This document shows, in pieces, positions 57,430 through 64,000 of a DNA stretch of 64,000 nt. Each line of letters opens with the position of its first letter. Within the stretch, counting starts at the first letter, position 1. This DNA comes from Halobacillus halophilus DSM 2266 (GTDB lineage Bacteria > Bacillota > Bacilli > Bacillales > Halobacillaceae), in NCBI RefSeq assembly GCF_000284515.1, contig NC_017668.1, positions 1,798,001 to 1,862,000 on the forward strand, given 5' to 3'. Both the position numbers and the translations under genes were made by a program. The notes below the pieces were generated by a model. That model had not been told where the DNA came from. It saw only the letters and a program-made list of their open reading frames with translations, and did not search any database.

Positions 57430-57458
57430 TTGACAAATGACGTAAATCCTTTTACAAT
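57430..57458 (+). promoter_or_regulatory. Sigma-A promoter of ylbN-rpmF
   Basis: Perfect TTGACA at 57430-57435, 17-nt spacer, TACAAT at 57453-57458; start codon 27 nt further. Confidence 0.85.
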
Positions 57459-57485
57459 AACTCTTGTTGCCATGAGGTGATAACT

Positions 57486-58007
57486 ATGAAATTTCCTCTC
57501 CAGAAACTTAAACAAGCAGGTGACGAACCGTTTGTTTTTGAAGAAGAGGTAGATATTCGCGAATTAGAAGAAATGAAAAATGACATTCGCAGGATTTTCC
57601 CTGTCCATGTCAAAGGTCAAGCCGTCACACACGGAAATGATATTACGGTGACTTTTTCAATTGATGGAGAAATGGTTTTACCTTGTGCCCGGACATTAGT
57701 CGATGTGACTTATCCGTTTAAAATTGATGCACTGGAAGCCTTCAATCTTTCTCCTTATCATGAGGAAGAAGATGATTCCGAAGTTCATCCAGTGCAGGGA
57801 GAAGTGCTTGACTTGACGCCTTATATCAAGGAAAATGTACAGTTGGAGATTCCAACTAGAGTATTTTCCAATGATAATGAGGCTCAGGATGCAGCCCCCC
57901 AGGAAGGGAAAGGCTGGCTAGTAGTTACTGAGGAACCAGAGGAAAACAAAGTGGATCCTCGAATGGCTAAACTGCAATCATTATTAGATGAAAAAGAAGA
58001 CGAATAA
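57486..58007 (+). CDS. ylbN: YceD/DUF177 family protein YlbN
   Basis: The 173-residue acidic protein has the conserved C-terminal DUF177 region DPRMAKLQSLLDEK and central ARTLVDVTYPF. DUF177 proteins are linked to 23S rRNA and ribosome formation and are almost always cotranscribed with rpmF, as here. The ATG at 57486 is 6 nt after GAGGTGA; an upstream in-frame GTG at 57477 overlaps that site. Confidence 0.9.
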   Translation: MKFPLQKLKQAGDEPFVFEEEVDIRELEEMKNDIRRIFPVHVKGQAVTHGNDITVTFSIDGEMVLPCARTLVDVTYPFKIDALEAFNLSPYHEEEDDSEVHPVQGEVLDLTPYIKENVQLEIPTRVFSNDNEAQDAAPQEGKGWLVVTEEPEENKVDPRMAKLQSLLDEKEDE

Positions 58008-58054
58008 GAAAATCGTTTCGGTTTTCTAATCGTAAATAAAAGGAGGTGTAGAAC

Positions 58055-58228
58055 ATGGCAGTACCTAAGCGCAGAACGTCTAAAAAAGTCAAAAATCAAC
58101 GCCGTACTCACAAAAAACTTCACGCACCAAAAATGCACAAGTGTGAAAATTGCGGTGAGTTCACTAAGCCACACCATGTTTGCAAATCTTGTGGACAATA
58201 CAACGGAAAACAAGTAGTTAACAACTAA
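58055..58228 (+). CDS. rpmF: 50S ribosomal protein L32
   Basis: The 57-residue ribosomal protein begins [19 protein letters not shown] and has four zinc-ligand cysteines (30, 33, 43, 46), so it is the C+ zinc-binding form. AAAAGGAGGTG precedes the ATG. It is the second gene of the ylbN-rpmF operon and ends at a terminator. Confidence 0.97.
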   Translation: MAVPKRRTSKKVKNQRRTHKKLHAPKMHKCENCGEFTKPHHVCKSCGQYNGKQVVNN

Positions 58229-58240
58229 ATCCTTGTTGGA

Positions 58241-58276
58241 GAAAGAGTCTGAACATAAGTCAGGCTCTTTTTTTTA
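58241..58276 (+). terminator. Terminator of ylbN-rpmF
   Basis: Stem AAAGAGTCTGA/TCAGGCTCTTT with a run of seven T. Confidence 0.88.
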
Positions 58277-58301
58277 TGTTCAGATCTTTTAAACGTTGCA
58301 A

Positions 58302-58885
58302 CTTTTTTCATGATCGGCTTATTACACAATCTGGCCGGATAGTTGAAGACTCAGTTTCGAGATACTTTTATGACAAGAAAGGTCCTGCGGGGGATGATTC
58401 GCTTTCCGCGGGCATGTGCTGAGCCTCTTCAGTCTTCGACTTCCGGGGTCTCACCGATCATGTTTATCCCGCAGGAGTCTTCATCATCCCCCTCCGGACC
58501 TGGCCAAATCAGAAGCTCGAAACCACTTCAACCATCACCTGCATAATGAAGTATTAGACCATGTAGTTAGGATATAACGACCCACACAGCCCGTCATGAA
58601 AGCGTTTCATACAGATTACGGAGGAGAACCAATCTCTTCTGGAAGGGTCCGTTCGCAACATTATAGTTGGGGTGGTGGGGAAATGATGAGACTCCCATGG
58701 GAGAAGGGACTAGGTGAGATCCCGCAGGGAGTGAAACGAGCGAGGAAGCTCACTGTTCCCCCATAGGAAAGCGATTTATTTCCCCACCAGCCCTTGTCCA
58801 TCTAACGTAAAGGACTCATTTATCTCGAAACTGAGTCTTCAAGTAATGGGAGCTTTTCTGGATGATCTTCACTGAGGAGTTTTTG
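58302..58885 (+). repeat. Composite intergenic repeat, copy 7
   Basis: Left arm contains TTTTTTCATGATCGGCTTAT and GGCCGGATAGTT. Cassette inverted repeats are GAAGACTCAGTTTCGAGATA at 58345-58364 and its complement at 58821-58840 (cassette 496 bp). Domain 2 (about 58381-58500) precedes domain 1 (about 58645-58815). The right arm is AAGTAATGGGAGCTTTTCTG. The cassette is the near-identical reverse complement of copy 2, while the outer arms have diverged more. The GGGAGC arm adjoins domain 1. No gene is visible between rpmF and the crotonase gene. Confidence 0.88.
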
Positions 58886-58914
58886 TGTTAAATTAATGAA
58901 TAGAGGTGATGGAG

Positions 58915-59682
58915 ATGGAACAGGTCCGGCTGGACATTAAAGAGGAAAACTATGCAGTACTCACGCTTCAAAGATCTGCAAAAATGAATGCGGTTACTCG
59001 ACAGATGACTAGAGAGCTGAAGGAAGCGTTGAATCAGGTAAGTTCGGAGCATACGCTGAAATTTTTGGTCATTACTGGGGAAGGGGAGCGTGCTTTTTGC
59101 ACAGGGGGCGATTTAAACGAATTTCACGGTGATATGTCAGCAGATGAAGCTTATAATCTGCTACGCCCCATGATGGAGGTACTCCATCAGCTCGCTACAT
59201 TGCCTATACCCGTGATCGCTCTATTGAACGGTCAAGCTAGAGGAGGAGGCTGTGAAATTGCTACGGCCTGTGATTTCCGTTATGGACGTAAAGAATCTAA
59301 GTTCGGCTTCGTTCAGGGCAACCTCGGGATCACTCCTGGATGGGGCGGAGGGGCCCTTCTATACCAGCGTCTAACTTCAGGAAATGCCGCTCACTGGCTG
59401 ATGGATGCGGAAATGTATGAAGCAGAGAGAACGCTTCATATAGGCTGGCTGCATAAAATATCTTCTTTGGAAGATATAAAAGGATTAAAAGATATTCAGC
59501 CTTTTTTAAATAAAACGGCGGCTCAAATGCGTGTATTTAAAAAACAGCTGCTCAAAGAAAGCTTTCCAGAGGATCTTTATGAGCGGATGGAAGAAGAGGT
59601 ACGGCTCTGTTCAGAGTTATGGGAAACAGAGGAACACAAACTAGCGGTGGAAAAGTTTATGAGCACAAGAAAAAATTTATGA
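58915..59682 (+). CDS. Enoyl-CoA hydratase/isomerase family protein
   Basis: The 255-residue crotonase-fold protein has the oxyanion-hole segments CTGGDLNEF and NGQARGGGCEIATACDFRY. The region of the first catalytic Glu reads FGFVQGNLGITPGWGG, so that Glu is apparently replaced, and the second also seems absent. Plain hydratase activity is therefore doubtful. The ATG at 58915 is 6 nt after AGAGGTG; earlier GTG and ATG overlap that site. It is an insertion between rpmF and ylbO relative to B. subtilis. Confidence 0.82.
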   Translation: MEQVRLDIKEENYAVLTLQRSAKMNAVTRQMTRELKEALNQVSSEHTLKFLVITGEGERAFCTGGDLNEFHGDMSADEAYNLLRPMMEVLHQLATLPIPVIALLNGQARGGGCEIATACDFRYGRKESKFGFVQGNLGITPGWGGGALLYQRLTSGNAAHWLMDAEMYEAERTLHIGWLHKISSLEDIKGLKDIQPFLNKTAAQMRVFKKQLLKESFPEDLYERMEEEVRLCSELWETEEHKLAVEKFMSTRKNL

Positions 59683-59743
59683 ATACTATTCTATCAACCA
59701 TCCTTTCTGCATAACTATAAACAAACAATAGAGGAGGGATGGT

Positions 59744-60220
59744 ATGGATGCCCCTAGACAAGACGCCTGGAAGGAAGAAGAAGATGTACTTCTGGCTAAC
59801 ACGGTTCTTAAGTACATCCGGGAAGGAAAAACACAGCTTGAAGCCTTTCAGGAAGTCGCTGAACATTTGAATAGAACGCCCGCAGCCTGTGGGTTTAGAT
59901 GGAATGCGACCGTACGAAAAGATTACTACGAAGAAATTCAAGAGGCGAAACAAAACCGCAAAGAAAAGCGCACGATTTATACAAGTATACCTTCAGCTGA
60001 AGATTCACCACTATCGATTGATGCTGCAATATCCTTCTTAAAAGAAATGAAAGTAAAACAGTATGACGAAAAAGGGAAACAGAAGCTTGAATATGAGTTA
60101 AAACAGCTGAGTGAAGACAATCAGAAGCTCAGACACCAGTTGAAACAGTGGGAAGCGGCTTGGAATGAAATGGATAAACTCGTTCATTGGGTCAAACAAC
60201 ATCAGAAGACTCCTATGTAA
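59744..60220 (+). CDS. ylbO: RsfA-family Myb-like sporulation regulator (YlbO/GerR)
   Basis: The 158-residue DNA-binding protein has an N-terminal SANT/Myb-like domain ([19 protein letters not shown] to [11 protein letters not shown]) and a C-terminal coiled coil. B. subtilis YlbO, renamed GerR, is a sigma-E-dependent regulator of mother-cell genes. GAGGAGGG precedes the ATG at 59744. Confidence 0.88.
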   Translation: MDAPRQDAWKEEEDVLLANTVLKYIREGKTQLEAFQEVAEHLNRTPAACGFRWNATVRKDYYEEIQEAKQNRKEKRTIYTSIPSAEDSPLSIDAAISFLKEMKVKQYDEKGKQKLEYELKQLSEDNQKLRHQLKQWEAAWNEMDKLVHWVKQHQKTPM

Positions 60221-60301
60221 ACGAACAAAGCTATTTTATTGTATTCTCATTAACTGATAGGCCCGACTGGCGGGTTTTCCCGCTGTAAAGTCCGGATAAG
60301 G

Positions 60302-60340
60302 AAAAGGCCCCTACACGTCATGTAGCGGCCTTGTTTGTGT
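60302..60340. terminator. Terminator of ylbP, possibly also of ylbO
   Basis: Stem AAGGCCCCTACA/TGTAGCGGCCTT; on the minus strand followed by TTTT. Confidence 0.75.
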
Positions 60341-60348
60341 TTATATTA

Positions 60349-60834
60349 TTAAGCGTTTGCATTTCTTTCCTCGACACCTGTAGGCATCCAGATGAGTGGA
60401 TTTTCACCTAAGTCACGCTCCACATCATAATTCGCCTTTTGAAAGCCCATTTTTTCCCAAAAACCGTGGGAATTAATACGGGGATTCGTTTTTATAGGGA
60501 GCTCGAAGCTTTTCGCAAACTCGACCAGGTCTTTTCCAAAGCCCATGTCCCGGTAGTCAGGAAGGACTTCAAGTTTCCACAGCTCGAGATAGTCCTGAGG
60601 AGGAACGAAATACTTATCGTATTTGGCGCGAACACGGTATAAGCTCATGCGAGCCACTAAAGCGCTTCCATAATAGACGCCAAAAAAAGGCGATTCGCTG
60701 TCATTCTCTACAATGTTGCTCTCCAGATCTTCAAGCATAGCAAGCTCCTGGTTGCCATATTCTTTGAAACGTTTGAATTCTTCTAGTGTTTTATAATTGA
60801 CCAGTAAAGGTTTTACTTTCGTGGAAGTCATCAT
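60349..60834 (-). CDS. ylbP: GNAT-family N-acetyltransferase YlbP
   Basis: The 161-residue protein has the GNAT core (LELWKLEVLPDYRDMGFGKDLVEFAK, the acetyl-CoA binding loop) and a C-terminal INSHGFWEKMGFQKA strand-helix. The substrate is unknown. It occupies the same place between ylbO and panE in B. subtilis. The first ATG of the pair at 60834 is taken; GGGGA lies upstream. Confidence 0.88.
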   Translation of the reverse strand: MMTSTKVKPLLVNYKTLEEFKRFKEYGNQELAMLEDLESNIVENDSESPFFGVYYGSALVARMSLYRVRAKYDKYFVPPQDYLELWKLEVLPDYRDMGFGKDLVEFAKSFELPIKTNPRINSHGFWEKMGFQKANYDVERDLGENPLIWMPTGVEERNANA

Positions 60835-60992
60835 GAAGATTCCCCTTTCAATTTATCTTTATCTTCCTTTATTATAATATAAAAATTTTCAGAATGAAAT
60901 GAACAATTAGTGGACTGACAATTATCGACTGCTATTGTACATAAGAGTCTGCTACAATAATAAAAAATATCGAGCGAAGTGAGGGAAGATCG

Positions 60993-61877
60993 ATGGATAT
61001 AGGAATCATTGGGGGAGGTGCCATAGGGCTGCTAACGGCTGCCTATTTGGGCAGGAACCACGAAGTTCATCTGTATGTAAGGAGAGAAATGCAGAGAAAT
61101 GATATAGAAAGAGAAGGCGTACATTGTGATGGTTTGGGGGAATCTACTCGGGTGCGAGCACATACCATTGAAGAGGGTGTAAAGAATCATAATCTGTTAA
61201 TCATTGCAGTTAAGCAAAAAGATATTGATCCGTTATTAGACATGAACTTGCCTTCAGATGTTCCATGCCTTTTTTTACAAAATGGGATGGGCCACCTGGA
61301 GCGAATAAAAGAACTTCGGAATTTATGCTGGCTTGGGGTGGTTGAACACGGCGCACTGAAAGTAGGGGGCACGCGTGTAAAGCATACGGGAAAAGGAAAA
61401 ATGAATCTGGCCGCCCTGCCTTTTCAGGAAGCTGGTCTTCAACAGATGATAAAAGCGTTGCATACCGAAGAGTTCCCGATTTCTTTTAGAGAAGATTATG
61501 AGGAAATGCTTGCTTCGAAATTGCTGATTAACTCTGTAATCAATCCTCTAACAGGCCTGTTTCAGGTTAGAAATGGAGCTGTTTGTACAAATCATTATAT
61601 TAGATCCCTGGCCTGGCGTTTGTGCCAGGAAGCCTGTATGGTATTAGGGCGCAGCGTGGACCAGGAATGGGAGCGTGTATTATTGATCGCAGAACTCACG
61701 TCTGAAAATAAATCTTCTATGCTCATGGACTTAGAAGACGGGAGAAAAACTGAAATTGAAGCCATAAATGAGTATTTGATAAAACGAAGCGCTCATCCTT
61801 TGCCGAACCACCAATTTGTAGTGGATGCCGTGCACGCCATTGAAGTTCGAAATGAGGGGAGACAAACGAACAGATGA
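60993..61877 (+). CDS. panE: 2-dehydropantoate 2-reductase
   Basis: This NADPH-dependent reductase forms pantoate for coenzyme A synthesis (coaD lies 8 kb upstream). The 294-residue ApbA/PanE fold has nucleotide-binding GIIGGGAIGLLTA at the N-terminus and the conserved Lys/Asn segment ASKLLINSVINPLTGL. GTGAGGGA precedes the ATG. Its stop overlaps the next start by 4 nt (ATGA). Confidence 0.88.
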   Translation: MDIGIIGGGAIGLLTAAYLGRNHEVHLYVRREMQRNDIEREGVHCDGLGESTRVRAHTIEEGVKNHNLLIIAVKQKDIDPLLDMNLPSDVPCLFLQNGMGHLERIKELRNLCWLGVVEHGALKVGGTRVKHTGKGKMNLAALPFQEAGLQQMIKALHTEEFPISFREDYEEMLASKLLINSVINPLTGLFQVRNGAVCTNHYIRSLAWRLCQEACMVLGRSVDQEWERVLLIAELTSENKSSMLMDLEDGRKTEIEAINEYLIKRSAHPLPNHQFVVDAVHAIEVRNEGRQTNR

Positions 61878-62254
61878 TGGAATTCCTGGTTTTCTCATTG
61901 GCTGCGATCCTCACCTTGCCAGTTCCGGTACTGTTGATTTTCTATGTGTTTGCCAGGAAATTCAAGCGTCACAAGTGGAAAGCTATTCATCAGACCGCTA
62001 ATTTCACCGCGCCCATTTTCATCTTATCTGTGCACGTCCTTTTGCTCGTTATATTTGAACAGAATTTTTTTGCTTTTATTATGATTTTTCTACTAATTCT
62101 TTTGGGCCTTTCCCTAATTGTCCAGTATCGAAAGGATCATGATGTTCAGCTCAAACGGGCTTTCAAGGGCTTTTGGAGAGTCAGCTTCTTAGTTTTTACC
62201 CTTTTCTATTTAGGGCTGACTGTTTATGGTCTGGTCGATCGATTATTGGGATAA
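61874..62254 (+). CDS. DUF3397 membrane protein
   Basis: The 126-residue protein has four hydrophobic helices and a basic loop (ARKFKRHKWKAIHQTANFTAP), typical of the DUF3397 family found before bshC in Bacillaceae. It is translationally coupled to panE through an ATGA overlap. The function is unknown. Confidence 0.8.
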   Translation: MMEFLVFSLAAILTLPVPVLLIFYVFARKFKRHKWKAIHQTANFTAPIFILSVHVLLLVIFEQNFFAFIMIFLLILLGLSLIVQYRKDHDVQLKRAFKGFWRVSFLVFTLFYLGLTVYGLVDRLLG

Positions 62255-62350
62255 GAAACAGATTAGATGAACTCCCTGAATCTTTTTTGTACAATACTAA
62301 GAGGATACATACTACAAAGAATATTTGCCCGACAAAGGAGTAGTTCATAA

Positions 62351-63976
62351 ATGCGTATCGATCCTATTCAATTAAAGCCGAAACAGAGACTGTTTCATGA
62401 TTATAAATATAACTTCGAAAACGTAAAAGATAAATTCTCATATGAGCCCGGAGATCCGGAAGCCTGGGAGAAGAGGCTGCAGTTCTTGCAAGGCCAAACC
62501 TACCAGCGCAGCAATCTTTCGGAGGTTTTAAAAGAAATGAATGAGCGGTGGGGGGCACCGGAAAGTACATTGGACAATATTGAAAGGCTGAAAGATGAAA
62601 ACGCAACCGTCGTCATAGCGGGACAACAGGCGGGGCTGCTTACAGGTCCATTGTACACGGTTCATAAAATCATCTCTGTTCTTCAGCTGGCTAAAAAGAA
62701 GGAAGCGGAACTAGGTAAGCCTGTTCTCCCGGTTTTCTGGATTGCCGGAGAGGATCATGATTTTGATGAGATTAACCACATTATGGTTAATAGTCATGGG
62801 AGAATGAAAAAGATGGCGATCTCCCAGGAGCCGGACCGGAAAGCTTCCGTCTCAGATATTAAAATTGACCAGAGAGCTGGAGAAGAATGGCTGAAGCAAA
62901 TATTCAGTGAGATAGATGAGACCGAATACACGGGTGATTTTTATCAACAGACTCTGCGCTTATTGGAGCAGTCGGAGAGCTATAGTGATTTCTTTGCTCA
63001 ACTGGTTTATCTCCTTTTTCCAGATGAAGGTCTGGTAGTGATGGATGCTCATCGTCCGGAAGTACGTAAGCTTGAGTCTGCTTACTTTACTTCAATGATT
63101 AAGCATAATGCCGAAATCGCTCATCGTGTTTTTTCATCCATTCAGTTAAATGCCCAGGAAGGATACGAGACGGTGTTAGAAAGTGAAGCAGAAGATGCTC
63201 ATTTGTTCTACCATCATGAGGGAGAGCGTGTTCTTCTCACTCGTGAGAAAGATGGGAGCTTCAGGGGCAAACAGAATGAATTCCTGTTATCAGAACAGGA
63301 ATTATTAGAGATAGCAGAACACCACCCTGAGTGTTTAAGCAATAATGTAGTGTCAAGACCGCTCATGCAGGATTTCTTATTTCCTGTACTCGCGTTTATA
63401 GGTGGACCAGGCGAGATTAATTACTGGTCTGTACTTAAACCTGGCTTTGAAGCCGTCGGTCTTCAAATGCCTCCGGTACTTCCTCGTTTATCCTTTACAT
63501 TGGTAGACCGTAAGGCCGAGCAGGAGTTGAAACACTTCCACGTAGAACCTCAGGAAGCTGTACAATTTGGCACCGGCGAAAAGAAAATGAGGTGGATTGC
63601 GTCCAAGAGTGCCCCGCCTATTCCTCAGCTTAGTGCTCAGGTGAAAGAGGAAATTGAGCGTATTCATAAGCCTCTTAGAGAAAAATCAGCGGAACTGGGA
63701 CCGGATCTTGAAGGTCTTGCAGATAAAAATCTTCATTACATTTACCAGCATGTTGATTATTTAGAAAAGCGGATGGCTAAAACTTTGGAAGAGAAATACG
63801 AAAAAGAAGTGACCCAGTTTAATGAGTTGGATTTACTTCTCCACCCTGCAGGCGGTCTTCAAGAACGGATGTGGAGTATCCTCCCGTGGGTGAATCAGCA
63901 GGGAACGGACGTTTTCCAGCGACTAAATCAGCATTTGTTAACGTTTGATCAGGATCATTATGTGGTGTACGTGTAA
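62351..63976 (+). CDS. bshC: BshC, putative cysteine-adding enzyme of bacillithiol synthesis
   Basis: BshC catalyses the last step of bacillithiol synthesis, joining cysteine to glucosaminyl-malate. It is complete at 541 residues. Family features are VVIAGQQAGLLTGPLYTVHKI near residue 88, the FWIAGEDHDFDEINH segment, and a long C-terminal coiled coil. CAAAGGAG precedes the ATG at 62351. In B. subtilis yllA/bshC directly precedes mraZ, so the window ends just before the division and cell wall cluster. Confidence 0.93.
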   Translation: MRIDPIQLKPKQRLFHDYKYNFENVKDKFSYEPGDPEAWEKRLQFLQGQTYQRSNLSEVLKEMNERWGAPESTLDNIERLKDENATVVIAGQQAGLLTGPLYTVHKIISVLQLAKKKEAELGKPVLPVFWIAGEDHDFDEINHIMVNSHGRMKKMAISQEPDRKASVSDIKIDQRAGEEWLKQIFSEIDETEYTGDFYQQTLRLLEQSESYSDFFAQLVYLLFPDEGLVVMDAHRPEVRKLESAYFTSMIKHNAEIAHRVFSSIQLNAQEGYETVLESEAEDAHLFYHHEGERVLLTREKDGSFRGKQNEFLLSEQELLEIAEHHPECLSNNVVSRPLMQDFLFPVLAFIGGPGEINYWSVLKPGFEAVGLQMPPVLPRLSFTLVDRKAEQELKHFHVEPQEAVQFGTGEKKMRWIASKSAPPIPQLSAQVKEEIERIHKPLREKSAELGPDLEGLADKNLHYIYQHVDYLEKRMAKTLEEKYEKEVTQFNELDLLLHPAGGLQERMWSILPWVNQQGTDVFQRLNQHLLTFDQDHYVVYV

Positions 63977-63978
63977 AA

Positions 63979-64000
63979 ACCCTCCACCTTTCTCCACCTC
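63979..64000 (+). promoter_or_regulatory. Possible MraZ-type operator repeats at the window edge
   Basis: CTCCAC-CTTT-CTCCAC is a 10-bp-periodic direct repeat whose complement reads GTGGAG twice, similar to repeats bound by MraZ upstream of its own gene. The region is cut by the window end. Confidence 0.3.

Noticed and set aside
58343-58546. Open frames starting MKTQFRD in composite repeats (also 4933-5121 on the minus strand and 37519-37710)
   Set aside because: They begin in the terminal inverted repeat itself (TTGAAGACTCAGTTTCGAGATA translated) and run through palindromes, with no ribosome binding sites. They are conserved as DNA repeats, not as proteins.

Overview
The window reads as chromosome of a low-to-moderate G+C, aerobic, endospore-forming member of the Bacillaceae, most likely a moderately halophilic Halobacillus/Pontibacillus-type organism (inference). 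Gene order follows the Bacillus subtilis ktrC-rnjA-rpoY-ykrA-def-ykyA-pdhABCD-slp-SR1-speA-yktA-yktB-ykzI-suhB-yla-ftsW-pycA-cta-ylb-rpmF-panE-bshC backbone, with local losses and additions. Spore genes (ylaJ, ylbD, ylbJ, ylbO), a BCCT betaine transporter and bacillithiol synthesis (bshC) fit that assignment.

Layout. 1-2.3 kb: cytochrome bd oxidase (cydA partial, cydB). 3.7-7.0 kb: ktrC and a stress-type pyruvate oxidase. 7.2-12.3 kb: rnjA-rpoY, ykrA, def, ykyA. 12.7-17.5 kb: pyruvate dehydrogenase operon. 17.8-22.9 kb: Slp-like lipoprotein, OpuD-type betaine transporter with a FUSC-type membrane protein, and a polysaccharide deacetylase lipoprotein. 23.0-27.2 kb: the dual-function small RNA SR1 with its peptide SR1P, speA, a nitronate monooxygenase-like protein, yktA, yktB, ykzI. 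27.8-32.6 kb: suhB and the yla cluster. 32.7-37.3 kb: ftsW overlapping pycA. 38.5-45.1 kb: ctaBCDEF, ctaG and a DUF420 protein, without ctaA. 45.3-58.2 kb: ylb cluster, rsmD-coaD, ylbN-rpmF. 58.9-64 kb: crotonase-like protein, ylbO, ylbP, panE, DUF3397, bshC.

The genes centre on central carbon and respiratory metabolism: PDH, pyruvate oxidase and pyruvate carboxylase act on pyruvate, bd and caa3 oxidases end the respiratory chain, and RNase J1, RicF (YlbF) and SR1P link RNA turnover to glycolysis.

The most unusual content is a family of seven large intergenic repeats (2.35-3.57, 4.58-5.16, 10.33-10.77, 18.36-19.09, 27.23-27.72, 37.47-38.14 and 58.30-58.89 kb). Each has fixed outer arms around a cassette bounded by about 20-bp inverted repeats (GAAGACTCAGTTTCGAGATA and its complement). 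The cassette carries two cloverleaf-like palindromic domains, related to each other in inverted orientation. Relative to the outer arms, the cassette lies one way in three copies and the other way in four, as expected for an invertible or independently mobile unit. A 60-bp hairpin module recurs five times inside these elements, and the first copy is interrupted by a further 385-bp insertion.
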